Positions 16,441 through 25,936 are shown, counted from the stretch's first letter. The stretch is 64,000 bases of DNA from Lancefieldella rimae ATCC 49626 (GCF_000174015.1 NZ_ACFE01000001.1:434001-498000); one strand, 5' to 3'. A program made the numbers and translations. The notes: generated by a model from the sequence alone, not told the origin.

Positions 16441-16891
16441 TCCCACCGGAATCAGCTTTTTCTACCGGAATCGGCTTTTGTATAAGTTTACTCCATCACG
16501 CTTGCTTCATCGCGCTTGCTTCATCGTATGGGCAAAACACTTTAGGCCAACTTAACAAGTTTTGACTGGATTTTGGAAACCATGAAACGGCTCACTCAAT
16601 CCACAGGGTGACTCTTACGACCTGTGATGTAGTTTTGAAAAGCTGTGATGTAGTTTTTCATGGCGAAAAGAGCGATTTTCTCGTCATATCTACATCACAG
16701 CACTGGTTTTTGAAGCAGAAAAGTACATCACAGCTTCAAAAAAGTACATCACAACCCTGGCTTTGAGCCACGCCTTTGAGCTATGCCGTTGAGCACACCT
16801 TTGAGTTATGCCTTTGAACCGCATGAACTGTGCTTCAAAACTTAGCAGCACTTCTCGCTAAGATCTGACCTACGTAAGATCTGACCTACGC
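16441..16891. repeat. Repeat-rich intergenic region upstream of amaP
   Basis: No gene is supported. It holds: ACCGGAATCRGCTTTT duplicated (about 16445-16480); CATCRCGCTTGCTT duplicated (about 16493-16521); CTGTGATGTAGTTTT at 16622 and 16643 (21 bp apart) facing inverted TACATCACA copies at 16691, 16724 and 16745 (last two 21 bp apart); five CTTTGAG units at 16761, 16774, 16787, 16799 and 16812 (12-13 bp apart); and a 16-bp tandem repeat at 16859-16890 that includes the stop codon of the next gene. CTTCTCGC lies at 16851. The amaP promoter must lie in the left part. Confidence 0.75.
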
Positions 16892-17506
16892 GTTCTTCAT
16901 AACCACTGAACGCACAATACCTGCTGCTTTATCGCAGGAGTCGAGCGCTTGCTCCATACGGTCAAAAATACGCAACCATGCAACGGTCTCACGGCCAGTC
17001 ATCTCATCGCGGAAGAGACGAGAAAGAGCGTTATGGTACACAAGGTCACCCTCATCTTCAACGTGACCAACAGCGATTGCTTTCTCCATCACGATGGGGT
17101 CTTTCTTATAGTCAGCCAAATGGTCCAGCATCTCTTTGACCGTAATGCACGCACGGAGAGTGAGCTCGGCAAGCTGTGCGCCTTCTTTGCGGAACTCGTC
17201 AACATTGAATAGGTCAAGGCGCTCGGATACGGAATTCATGCCGTCGACAATGTCATCAAGACCAAGCGCAAGATCAGAGATATCTTCTCTCTCAAAAGGA
17301 GTGACAAAAGAGGAGTAGAGTTCTTTCATGATGCGCTGGACTTTTTCGTCGCATTCACGTTCATAGACCTTCATCTGTGGGATACGAGCCGCCGTCTCGG
17401 GGTACCCATCGAGAATGGTTGAATACTCCTCCGCCGTCTCGACAATCTTTGCCCCAAATTCCTTAAACAACGTATAAAAAATATCTTCTTTAGGCTCACC
17501 GAACAT
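16886..17506 (-). CDS. PhoU-like DUF47 protein, partner of the Pi transporter
   Basis: All-helical DUF47 (phosphate transport regulator) protein of 206 residues, cytosolic. Features: FGEPKEDIFYTLFKEFGAKIVETA, ERECDEKVQRIMKELYSSFVTPFEREDI and LDDIVDGMN, then the conserved DEGDLVYHNALSRLFRDE. ATG 17506 is preceded by GGAGG; a longer TTG start would include it. It follows the PiT gene by 61 bases and likely regulates it or forms a complex. Its stop lies in a 16-bp tandem duplication (16859-16890). Confidence 0.9.
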   Translation of the reverse strand: MFGEPKEDIFYTLFKEFGAKIVETAEEYSTILDGYPETAARIPQMKVYERECDEKVQRIMKELYSSFVTPFEREDISDLALGLDDIVDGMNSVSERLDLFNVDEFRKEGAQLAELTLRACITVKEMLDHLADYKKDPIVMEKAIAVGHVEDEGDLVYHNALSRLFRDEMTGRETVAWLRIFDRMEQALDSCDKAAGIVRSVVMKNA

Positions 17507-17567
17507 ACAATCCTCCAATATAATTCAGCTTAACGAGACAATCTTTTACCTCAAACAATTGTGCAGA

Positions 17568-18617
17568 TTAGAACAGCATCAAAAACAGCTTTGCAAACAA
17601 ATACCCGATAAGCCCACAACCCGGAAAGGTAAAGACCCACGCAAGTACCATATCCTTTGCAACGCCCCAATTTACTGAACGTGTATTTTTGGCAGCACCG
17701 GCTCCCATCATGGCGGTCATCTTGGTGTGAGTAGTGGAAACAGGAAGTCCGGTAAGTGTAGACAAAAGCAGGGAGGCTGCGGCAGAGATGGAAGCGGCAA
17801 AGCCTTGGTAGCGCTCAAGTTTTACCATCTCCATGCCTACTTTTTTAATAATGCGGCGACCCCCGATGGCAGTACCAAATGCCATAAGCCCGGCGCACAC
17901 TACCTGTAACCATAAAGGAAACACCTCGGTGCCGGAGGTTCCCGCACCGGCGGAAAGTGCAATAGCGAGCATAGCGATAGACAAAAATTTCTGTCCATCC
18001 TGCGCTCCGTGCATCATGGCAACAAACGCCGAACCCAGCACTTGAAGATGGCCAAACGTGCTATCGGCGTGTTTTCTGTTGACGTTTTTGCAGGTTGCAT
18101 GAATGATTTTGACAATCACCCAACCGGCGATAAAGCCGGAAATAGTTGAGAAGATAAGACCAATGATGACCTTACTCCACTCATCCCAATTCACTGCATC
18201 GAAATTGCCGTGGAGCGCCAAAGCTGCTCCCGTAAGACCGGCGATAAGAGCGTGCGACTCTGAAGTGGGAATACCAAGTGCCCATGCACCCACCGCCCAG
18301 GTCACAATACCGACGCAGCCCGCTGCAAGCGCAATCAATGCCTGGTGATAGTCGGTTCCAAAATCGACCATACCAATGATGGTGTCCGCAACCGCGGTAG
18401 AAACAATACACATAACCACAAGACCCACAAAGTTGCAGATAACACTCATGGCAATAGCATTGTTAACCTTAATAGAACGGGTACCGACAGACTCAGCAAT
18501 GGCATTTGCCGCATCAGTGGCACCGTTCACAAAAATACAACCGAAAATAAGGACAATGACAACGGCAAGAAACGGATTTGCCACAATCATGTCGAGGAAG
18601 CGTCCAAAGGTAATCAT
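17568..18617 (-). CDS. PiT-family inorganic phosphate transporter
   Basis: Low-affinity cation-coupled phosphate symporter, 349 residues and about ten membrane segments. The two signature repeats are present: FVNGATDAANAIAESVGTRS near the N-terminus and MMHGAQDGQKFLSIAMLA in the second half; the C-terminus has GLPVSTTHTKMTAMMGAG. Good ribosome site (GGAGAGG). Transcribed ahead of the DUF47 partner. Confidence 0.94.
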   Translation of the reverse strand: MITFGRFLDMIVANPFLAVVIVLIFGCIFVNGATDAANAIAESVGTRSIKVNNAIAMSVICNFVGLVVMCIVSTAVADTIIGMVDFGTDYHQALIALAAGCVGIVTWAVGAWALGIPTSESHALIAGLTGAALALHGNFDAVNWDEWSKVIIGLIFSTISGFIAGWVIVKIIHATCKNVNRKHADSTFGHLQVLGSAFVAMMHGAQDGQKFLSIAMLAIALSAGAGTSGTEVFPLWLQVVCAGLMAFGTAIGGRRIIKKVGMEMVKLERYQGFAASISAAASLLLSTLTGLPVSTTHTKMTAMMGAGAAKNTRSVNWGVAKDMVLAWVFTFPGCGLIGYLFAKLFLMLF

Positions 18618-18756
18618 TCGGTACCTCTCCAGTACTCCTGCTCTGTCCTTCTCATAATAAACGAAATAGACAACGTTTAGCGAGAAAATACTACCGTCTG
18701 CCGAAGTAGTTGTCTACGTCTTGCCAAGTTGAAGAAAGTCGTATCGGCAACATTGC

Positions 18757-19464
18757 TCAGTTATCCATATACGAAAGCTGCTTGACCATCTGCAAAACTA
18801 TCTCAGCACACCTTTGCGAAGCGGTTCTTTCAAAAGTCGCATAATCAAGCTGAGACGACACTCCCGGCTTGTCAGACATAAGCCGTACAATCACAAACGG
18901 AAGGTCGTTGAGCCATGCAACCTGTGCGATAGCCGAGCCTTCCATCTCGCAGCAGAGCGCTCCGAATTTTTTGAGCTCCTCTGCCTTTGACGCATCTGCA
19001 ACAAACTCATCACCCGATACAATTCTCCCCTGCATTGCCTTTATATAGGGAGCGACTTTTTCCACCGCGTCAAGCGCCTGCTTGCAAAGTCCCGTGTCCG
19101 CTGGAAATGAAAACGTTGCAATACCGGGAATCTGACCTTGTGGATATCCCAGTGTATGCACGTCAATGTCGTGTTGCACACAATCAGACGACACCACGAC
19201 ATCTCCCACAATAAGATCATCAACGAGAAGCCCCGCAATACCCGTATTGATGACGCAATCAATCTCAAAGCGGTCAACGAGAATCTGTGTGCACAGTGCT
19301 GCATTAACCTTGCCAATGCCTGATTGCACCACCACAACGGCCGTGTCTCCGATACTTCCTTCGTAAAAATTTCTTCCAGCCACAGATACGACACGCTCAG
19401 ACGACATAGTGCGCACGAGAAGAGCAACCTCTTCTTTCATGGCGCCAATAATTCCAACTTTCAT
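18757..19464 (-). CDS. mtnN: 5'-methylthioadenosine/S-adenosylhomocysteine nucleosidase
   Basis: Cleaves adenine from MTA, SAH and 5'-deoxyadenosine in methyl-cycle salvage. 235 residues. IGAMKEEVALLVR at the start, VQSGIGKVNAALCTQ, CCEMEGSAIAQVAW (active-site Met/Glu) and VRLMSDKPG are diagnostic. ATG 19464 has GGAG eight bases upstream; four earlier codons are probably not used. Follows mscS by 20 bases. Confidence 0.94.
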   Translation of the reverse strand: MKVGIIGAMKEEVALLVRTMSSERVVSVAGRNFYEGSIGDTAVVVVQSGIGKVNAALCTQILVDRFEIDCVINTGIAGLLVDDLIVGDVVVSSDCVQHDIDVHTLGYPQGQIPGIATFSFPADTGLCKQALDAVEKVAPYIKAMQGRIVSGDEFVADASKAEELKKFGALCCEMEGSAIAQVAWLNDLPFVIVRLMSDKPGVSSQLDYATFERTASQRCAEIVLQMVKQLSYMDN

Positions 19465-19484
19465 GCGAGGCTCCACTTCTCACG

Positions 19485-20267
19485 CTAGGACTCCACTCCC
19501 GCAAGCCACAAACGCCCGACGAGAGCACGCACGAGCTTGTCTGCCACGGGTTCTGCCTGTACCGAATCTCTGATGTGAAGGTGAACGAGAGCCTGAACGC
19601 CCACGTTCGTAATGCTCTCAAACCGAACTTCAATCGGAAACGTAAGGTCAAGACTTTCGGTAAGTAACTCTTGAGCAACCTCGATAATCTCTTTCGTGAC
19701 CACATCAAGATCTGCCGTAGGCTTTACCAAAACAGGCACGGCAACGTCTGTGATTGCCCAACGGGTTCGGTGTGTAAACGCGGTTTTATTCAACACCGAA
19801 TTGGGGATAATCTGAATCCGGCCGGTACGCTCGCGCACAATGGTTGAACGCCAGTTTATATCCGTCACCTCACCGGAAATATCCCCTATGGTTACATGAT
19901 CGCCGGGTTTAATGACTCCCGCCAGCATTAAACCAAGTCCGCCAATAAGGTTTGAAACGGTGTCTTGCAAACCAAACGACAGAGCAATGGAGGTTACGCC
20001 CAATGCCGTAACAAAGGCAGTCGGCTGTATGCCAAAGACGGGCTGCAATACGGACAGGATGGCAAACATCCAGATAATGCTTCGGATGACGTTAAGAAAG
20101 ATTGAAGCCGAAGGAATCCGTGAAGCATCCAAGGCTCTTCTCGACACGCGAATTACCAGGTGCTCAATGATGAGCGCAATGACAAAAACCGTGGCGAGAA
20201 ATACAACGCGATAGAAAAAGTCTGCAGGTGCAAGACCGAGAATTGTCTGATTCGTATCGGAGAGCAT
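19485..20267 (-). CDS. MscS-family mechanosensitive channel
   Basis: Small-conductance mechanosensitive channel, 260 residues, with three membrane segments, pore helix GVTSIALSFGLQDTVSNLIGGLGLMLAG and the MscS beta domain PGDHVTIGDISGEVTDINWRSTIVRERTGRIQIIPNS. It releases solutes on hypo-osmotic shock. Eight bases separate it from pcrA upstream, so it sits in a pcrA-mscS-mtnN transcription unit. Confidence 0.93.
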   Translation of the reverse strand: MLSDTNQTILGLAPADFFYRVVFLATVFVIALIIEHLVIRVSRRALDASRIPSASIFLNVIRSIIWMFAILSVLQPVFGIQPTAFVTALGVTSIALSFGLQDTVSNLIGGLGLMLAGVIKPGDHVTIGDISGEVTDINWRSTIVRERTGRIQIIPNSVLNKTAFTHRTRWAITDVAVPVLVKPTADLDVVTKEIIEVAQELLTESLDLTFPIEVRFESITNVGVQALVHLHIRDSVQAEPVADKLVRALVGRLWLAGVES

Positions 20268-20274
20268 CCTTACC

Positions 20275-22806
20275 CTAACTTTCTATTTTGACGATGGGTG
20301 CAAAGCCTTTCATCAACTTTTTAATCTTATTCGTCCGAGTAAACTTAACCTCAATGGTATCGCCTTCCGCTGAAAGTACAATCCCCGGGCCAAAGGTTTT
20401 ATGGGAGATCTGATCCCCCGCCTCAAATGTTACTTTTGCACGTACAGGGTCTTTTTGTATCGGTGCAAACGACGAAGAAGTCGTAGAGGAACCGCCGGTC
20501 GAGCGTGTCCGTGAACCAAAAACATTGCCACCGTATACCTCTGAGCCACGACCTGAGCCAAACGTACCGTGACGGTCCCCTCGTTTTTCCCAGCCGATGC
20601 CCAAAAAATCCGACGAACCGATGCCTATGGCTCTCACGTGTTCAGAAGGAATTTCCGAAATGAAGCGAGATACGGGATTTGCCTGTGTGGATCCGTACAT
20701 ACGTCGTGTGGAAGCATAGGTAAGGTAGAGTTTTTTGCGTGCGCGCGTAATGGCAACGTAGGCAAGACGCCGCTCCTCCTCCAAATGTGCTGAGCCCGTA
20801 TCGGAAGCGATGTGCGGGAATATGGTCTCTTCCATCCCCGCCACAAAGACGGCCGGAAATTCAAGACCCTTTGCGGAGTGAATGGTCATAAGCGTTACGG
20901 CAGAGGTTGATCCCGCAAGGCTGTCCAGATCTGAACGGAGTGCCAGCCATTCCATAAACGCCGGCAGCTTCTGAGCAGCCACGGAAGGATAGTCGGGAGC
21001 GCCATATGCCGCCGCATCAAAAACCGTTCCGCTGGCACCCGCCGTATCAAAAACCGTTTCGCTGGCACCCGTCGGGCTGGAAACCGTCACACTGACGTCT
21101 GCCGCGTAGAAAGCCACATCGGCCGTTTGCGCATCTCCGCCATCCAAAGCACCCGCCGCGCGAAGTTGTTGGAGACTCTCAAGTGTTTCTGCTATGTCAT
21201 CGTGCGTCTCATCAAACTCAGCGGCAACACTAAAGAACTCGCGGATATTCTCAATGCGGCCATCGGCCTCCATGGTATGCTCCGCCTCATATGCACGGAT
21301 AAGGCCCGATCGATCGACTATTGCCTCAATGACTTCGTCAAGCTCTCCGTCTATCGTGCGACCAGCCTCAATGGTCCCCGTAAACTCCGCAAGCGAGTTA
21401 CGAACCTTGGCAGAAAGTAGGCCTTCTTCAGCAATGCACGCTTCGCACGCAGCAAAAAACGACAGCTGATTGTCGAGGGCAAATTTCTGAATTTTGGAAA
21501 TGCTCGTGGAGCCGATACCGCGTCGAGGCGTATTGACCACACGAAGCGCTGCCACATCATCGTCAGGATTGAGAATAACCTTCAGATACGCCATGACATC
21601 TCGGATTTCAGCCCGATCAAAGAATCGCGTGCCGCCTACGATCTTATACGGAACGCCTGCTCTGAGCAGCATATCTTCAAGAATACGGGACTGTGCGTTG
21701 GTACGGTAAAAGACGGCAATGTCGTCGTAGGAAGTTCCCCCGTCATGAAGTTTTTCAATTTCCGAGCCAATCCAACGACCCTCATCACGCTCGTCTGCCG
21801 CGCGATACACGCAGATCTTCTCGCCGTCACCTTCATTGGTAAAAAGCTTCTTCTCGGTTCGGTGTGCATTGTGGGCGACAACCGCATTTGCCGCTCCCAG
21901 AATATGCCCCGTTGAACGGTAGTTCTGCTCGAGTTTGACTACATGAGCGTCTGGATAGTCTCCCTCAAATGCTAGGATATTTTTGATATCAGCACCACGC
22001 CAGGAGTAAATGGACTGGTCGTCATCTCCTACAACCATAAGATTTTTATACTTTGATGCTAAAAGATTGGTAATTGCATACTGAACGCCGTTGGTATCTT
22101 GATACTCATCAACATTGATATAGCGGAATCGCTCCTGATACGCATCCAAAATAGCGGGATTTTTGGAAAGCAATTCAAACGCCTTAACGAGAAGATCGTC
22201 AAAGTCCATGGCTTCCGCCCGCTTCAGGCGGCTTTGCAAGGCCCGATACACACGAACGGCAACATAATCAGCAGGTGAAGATGCCGCCTGCTCCATATCG
22301 TCTGGCGTGATGAGTGCGTTTTTTGCGGCGCTTATCTTTGATCTCAGAGAAGCCATGGGAAACTGGCGAACGTCAATATCCAAATCGGCCATAATAGCCT
22401 TTACCAGACGCTTGGAATCGTCGTCATCATAGATGGTAAAGTTGGGGCCAAAGCCTACGGCCTCAGAGTCTTCTCTGAGCATACGTACGCACATGGCATG
22501 GAAGGTGCATACCCACATACCACGTGTGCCTCCGGGAAGAAGCGTACCCAGACGCTCGCGCATCTCGGCTGCGGCCTTATTGGTAAACGTAATCGCAAGT
22601 ATCTGCCAGGGGCGCACGCCTTCATCGGCAATCATATGCGCAATGCGATAGGTAAGCACGCGCGTTTTGCCTGAACCTGCTCCGGCAAGCACCAAAAGCG
22701 GTCCTTGGGTAGCCAACACCGCTTCACGCTGAGCGGCGTTAAGATCTTGAAGACTCAGGCGCGAGGGATTGGCGGAAAAAAGATCTAGCTGTGACGCATC
22801 AGACAT
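20275..22806 (-). CDS. pcrA: UvrD/PcrA-type ATP-dependent DNA helicase
   Basis: Superfamily 1 3'-5' DNA helicase for repair and replication-restart, 843 residues. Motifs: Q motif LNAAQREAV, Walker A GAGSGKTRVL, DEYQDTN, GDDDQSIYSWRGAD, YRS, TIHSAKGLEF, VAITRARKKLYL. The C-terminal 130 residues are Ser/Gly-rich, then the conserved GDQISHKTFGPGIV tail. Residues about 571-597 hold a low-complexity tandem insert (GASETVFDTAGASGTVFDAA) coded by imperfect 27-bp repeats in the 2B region, not expected in PcrA. Confidence 0.96.
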   Translation of the reverse strand: MSDASQLDLFSANPSRLSLQDLNAAQREAVLATQGPLLVLAGAGSGKTRVLTYRIAHMIADEGVRPWQILAITFTNKAAAEMRERLGTLLPGGTRGMWVCTFHAMCVRMLREDSEAVGFGPNFTIYDDDDSKRLVKAIMADLDIDVRQFPMASLRSKISAAKNALITPDDMEQAASSPADYVAVRVYRALQSRLKRAEAMDFDDLLVKAFELLSKNPAILDAYQERFRYINVDEYQDTNGVQYAITNLLASKYKNLMVVGDDDQSIYSWRGADIKNILAFEGDYPDAHVVKLEQNYRSTGHILGAANAVVAHNAHRTEKKLFTNEGDGEKICVYRAADERDEGRWIGSEIEKLHDGGTSYDDIAVFYRTNAQSRILEDMLLRAGVPYKIVGGTRFFDRAEIRDVMAYLKVILNPDDDVAALRVVNTPRRGIGSTSISKIQKFALDNQLSFFAACEACIAEEGLLSAKVRNSLAEFTGTIEAGRTIDGELDEVIEAIVDRSGLIRAYEAEHTMEADGRIENIREFFSVAAEFDETHDDIAETLESLQQLRAAGALDGGDAQTADVAFYAADVSVTVSSPTGASETVFDTAGASGTVFDAAAYGAPDYPSVAAQKLPAFMEWLALRSDLDSLAGSTSAVTLMTIHSAKGLEFPAVFVAGMEETIFPHIASDTGSAHLEEERRLAYVAITRARKKLYLTYASTRRMYGSTQANPVSRFISEIPSEHVRAIGIGSSDFLGIGWEKRGDRHGTFGSGRGSEVYGGNVFGSRTRSTGGSSTTSSSFAPIQKDPVRAKVTFEAGDQISHKTFGPGIVLSAEGDTIEVKFTRTNKIKKLMKGFAPIVKIES

Positions 22807-22901
22807 AGTGCTCCAATTACATCCGTGGAGAAACTCAGTAGGACACTCAATAGAATACGAGTGTAGCGCTAAGCGCGGACAACAATTCTTTTTGAAAGCC
22901 G

Positions 22902-23822
22902 TTATGCAAACAAGGCAAAGTATGCGATAACCGCAATACCTAAGATGATGCGATACACGCCAAACGGCTTAAAGTCGTGTTTACGCACGTACCCCATAAG
23001 GGCTCGGACAACGCCCAGAGACACCACAAAAGCCACCACACAGCCAACCGCAAGAATTGCAATTTCAGGTGAGGTAAACGAATTTCCCTTTAAGAAAAAC
23101 TTTACCAAGCGCAAACCCGAAGCACCTACCATCGTAGGAATTGCCAAGAAAAACGTGAATTCAGCCGCAACCGAGCGCGAACATCCAAGCACCAAGCCGC
23201 CAATGATGGTAGCTCCGGAACGCGATGTTCCCGGAATGATGGACAGCACCTGAAAAAGGCCGATGCCAAACGCCGTCTTCCAATCCAGCGCATCAATGTC
23301 AACAACACGTGCCTGTTCATCGGCACTGCGACGCTTTACTACGGTATCTTCAGAGAGGCGCATGTGCTTTCCGTGAGGCTGCACAACAGGAGCTGCCTTG
23401 GCGACCTTCTCGCGATGTGCCTCCAAAAGGATAAAGATCAAGCCATATAAAATAAGAGTTGAAGCAATGACATACGGGCTGCCCAAGCGCTCTTCAATAA
23501 AATTATCCAAGGGAATGCCGACTGCCGCAGCTGGAATACAACACACCACGACCTTTGCCCACAACTTCCACGTGCAACGACGCTCTTCTTTTGTTTTATG
23601 AGGCGAGAAGGGATTGAGTTTATGGAAAAAGATGGCACACACGGCAAGGATTGCTCCAAACTGAATCACCACGACAAACATATCCCAAAAGTCAGCAGAC
23701 ACACTCAGCGGCACAAATCTATTCAAAAGCAGCATGTGCCCGGTCGAGGAGATGGGTAGCCATTCCGTTATACCCTCAACAATTCCATATACTGCAGATA
23801 CGATAAGATTAAAAACTTCCAC
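22902..23822 (-). CDS. uppP: Undecaprenyl-diphosphatase UppP (BacA)
   Basis: Integral membrane phosphatase recycling undecaprenyl diphosphate for cell-wall and glycan synthesis; loss sensitises to bacitracin. About 306 residues, longer than the usual 270 because a basic cytoplasmic loop of about 45 residues lies mid-protein. Motifs EGITEWLPISSTGH and PGTSRSGATIIGG. I chose GTG 23822 (MEVFNLIVSAVYG), which aligns with the family start and has AGGGG four bases upstream; longer in-frame starts to 23876 exist. Divergent from the gene at 24086. Confidence 0.92.
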   Translation of the reverse strand: MEVFNLIVSAVYGIVEGITEWLPISSTGHMLLLNRFVPLSVSADFWDMFVVVIQFGAILAVCAIFFHKLNPFSPHKTKEERRCTWKLWAKVVVCCIPAAAVGIPLDNFIEERLGSPYVIASTLILYGLIFILLEAHREKVAKAAPVVQPHGKHMRLSEDTVVKRRSADEQARVVDIDALDWKTAFGIGLFQVLSIIPGTSRSGATIIGGLVLGCSRSVAAEFTFFLAIPTMVGASGLRLVKFFLKGNSFTSPEIAILAVGCVVAFVVSLGVVRALMGYVRKHDFKPFGVYRIILGIAVIAYFALFA

Positions 23823-24085
23823 AACTCCCCTTTCGTTTTGTTTGTACATCATCGCGCAAAGCGTAAGTACCGACAAGTACGAGTTCTTCTCGACATGAAA
23901 TCTGCTTTATAGATACCCCGTATGGATTTTCCTATAGCCGACCTTGAACGCTCCAAAGCACTGCTCTCACCTGCAATTCTTGCAAAATACCCCTCAAAAC
24001 GTGTAAACTTGATACCCTCGCACGAGCGGAGAAGAGGTCATTGCGCACCCACGCATGCAAACCCCAATCGCGGAGGTATCGTATT

Positions 24086-25246
24086 TTGAGTTTTGGACAA
24101 CATAGGGCACACAGCAATAGGATGCACGGCATCAAAGGTTCTGTGTTTGCCCTTACACTTGTATGTATTCTTTCCGTTTCTCTTGTTGCTATGCCTTACA
24201 CGGCGTATGCCGAGTCTCTCGAAGATCTTCAGGCAAATATCGAGAAGAGCAACAACGACTACAACAACGCAACCAATCAGGTCGCTGACTTGCAGCAAAA
24301 GATTCAAGACAATGAGGCCCGTATCAAGGAAATTGAAAACCAGCTTCCGGAGCAACGCTCAAGAGCTGCGGCATCTATCGCAAATACCTATCGGATGCAA
24401 CAGGGCTCTCTTGGCATTATTGATTTGATTTTATCGACCGACAACTTCAATGATCTGATTTCACTTCTGCAATACCTCAATATCATCTCAAATCGCAATA
24501 CCGAAACCATTAATAACTTGGTCAATCTCTCAAACGAACTTGATGCCACCAAAAAAGATCTCAACGCTCAGATGGCCGAAGCTGAAAAGCAAAAGCAGGC
24601 CGCCTCTGAGGCGCTACAAGAGGCCGTTGATGCCCGTAATGCGTTGCAAAAACAAATGGAAGAGCAGCGCGCAGCAGAGAAGGCTCAAGAAGAAGCTGCC
24701 ATTGCTGAAGCGCAGAAAAAAGCTCAGGAGTCTAACAACACCTTCACCAACGCATCAGGTCAGCAGACCGGCTATGTAGCACCTTCCGACAACTCGTCTA
24801 ATAACTCCGCTGATAACTCTTCTGATAACTCTTCTGATTCATCTCATTCTTCCAATCCTTCCGGCTCCGTTGATTGGTCGGATGGAAAGAGTGCTTTTGT
24901 TTCAAAGTGGAGCGGCAGAATTGATGCATATCTTTCAGGGTCGCCCTTAGCGGGATATGGCTCAACGTTTGCGGAAGCCGCATGGGAGTACGGTGTTGAT
25001 CCGCGCTTCTCGCCTGCAATTTCTGCCGTCGAGAGCACCAAGGGAGCCTATTGCTTCAGACCGCACAGCGCATGGGGCTGGGGCTCTTCCAGCTGGGGAT
25101 CTTGGGAAGAAGCAATTTGGGCCCACGTTGCCGGACTCGCCAGTGGATATGGCGGCTACCTCACGTATTCAGGTGCGGCAAAATACAATCCCGCAAACCC
25201 CAATGGCTGGTATTCGGCCGTTCAAGCCAATATGAACATGATTTGA
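24086..25246 (+). CDS. Secreted coiled-coil protein with lysozyme-like C-terminal domain
   Basis: About 386 residues: signal peptide ending MPYTAYA, a long coiled coil (residues about 45-240) like the N-terminus of PcsB/CwlO hydrolases, an Asn/Ser-rich linker, and a C-terminal lysozyme-like or glucosaminidase-like domain (AEAAWEYGVDPRFSPAISAVESTKG) with a putative catalytic Glu in AVEST. Probably a peptidoglycan hydrolase or division-associated wall protein. TTG 24086 is chosen because CGGAGG lies nine bases upstream; ATG 24122 would also keep the signal peptide, and TTG 24041 is another option. Confidence 0.78.
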   Translation: MSFGQHRAHSNRMHGIKGSVFALTLVCILSVSLVAMPYTAYAESLEDLQANIEKSNNDYNNATNQVADLQQKIQDNEARIKEIENQLPEQRSRAAASIANTYRMQQGSLGIIDLILSTDNFNDLISLLQYLNIISNRNTETINNLVNLSNELDATKKDLNAQMAEAEKQKQAASEALQEAVDARNALQKQMEEQRAAEKAQEEAAIAEAQKKAQESNNTFTNASGQQTGYVAPSDNSSNNSADNSSDNSSDSSHSSNPSGSVDWSDGKSAFVSKWSGRIDAYLSGSPLAGYGSTFAEAAWEYGVDPRFSPAISAVESTKGAYCFRPHSAWGWGSSSWGSWEEAIWAHVAGLASGYGGYLTYSGAAKYNPANPNGWYSAVQANMNMI

Positions 25247-25251
25247 TAGGT

Positions 25252-25347
25252 CGGCCGTTCTGTTTACCGTTCGGCATCCACGCCTCACTCGGCTACCCTG
25301 CGTGCCGCGTAGGTGCCACGCATACCGCTCGGCCGCTCCGTTTACCG
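25252..25347. repeat. Direct repeat between two plus-strand genes
   Basis: TCGGCCGTTCTGTTTACCG (about 25252-25270) recurs as TCGGCCGCTCCGTTTACCG (about 25329-25347), with G/C-rich sequence between that can fold. No gene lies here. Confidence 0.55.
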
Positions 25348-25426
25348 CTTAACTTACTTTTCCAACCAACTTCCCCACGTTATGCCATACACTCTAAGGG
25401 AGTACGTTTAACAGATGGGGGTACGT

Positions 25427-25936
25427 ATGATTTATGTCGGCAATTTTAGCTATAACGATACAAATGACGATAAGGACAACTACTGTCTTATGCCCTGCCT
25501 TGTGGAAGCTCAAAGTACCGAAGAGGCCTTGGAGCTCTTTTCCGAGCATCTCTTTGAAGTGAGCAAAGTGTCGGATTTGCTTGATGGCGCTCAGGAAATT
25601 TATCTTGATTCGATAGTCGAGCTGCCTGAGATTCCATCAAACCCACTCATTATGCAATGGCAAAAAATTATGCCCGCCGGAGACGGTCTTTGCAGCATTA
25701 CAAGTGCTCTTCCTACGGTTGAATTTGATGATGACGTTGCAAACGCATACTCGTGGAACGAAGCCGAACACAATCATAGCCATGGCCACGATGACTGCGA
25801 ACATGATGACTCCGTCTACGACCACGAAGATTACGAAGGCCACGAAGATCATGAAGATTACGGCACTCTCGATGACCTGAACGAGGAACTTCTTGAAGAA
25901 TTGGCTCAGGACGAAGAGCCCTTTATGCGTTTCTAA
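25427..25936 (+). CDS. Acidic protein with His/Asp-rich region, unknown function
   Basis: 169 residues, strongly acidic, no signal peptide or membrane segment. The first 105 residues look folded (MIYVGNFSYNDTN, STEEALELFSEHLFEV). Residues about 112-150 are dense in His, Asp and Glu (NHSHGHDDCEHDD, YDHEDYEGHEDHEDY), like metal-binding or metal-storing tails of Ni/Zn proteins. ATG 25427 follows GGGGG. Its last 14 bases overlap the 3' end of the opposite-strand PQQ-repeat gene. I do not recognise a family; metal binding is inference. Confidence 0.65.
   Translation: MIYVGNFSYNDTNDDKDNYCLMPCLVEAQSTEEALELFSEHLFEVSKVSDLLDGAQEIYLDSIVELPEIPSNPLIMQWQKIMPAGDGLCSITSALPTVEFDDDVANAYSWNEAEHNHSHGHDDCEHDDSVYDHEDYEGHEDHEDYGTLDDLNEELLEELAQDEEPFMRF

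Noticed and set aside
23940-24085. c-di-AMP (ydaO) riboswitch upstream of the coiled-coil wall protein
   Set aside because: Such riboswitches often precede wall hydrolases, but the conserved core could not be aligned convincingly here.
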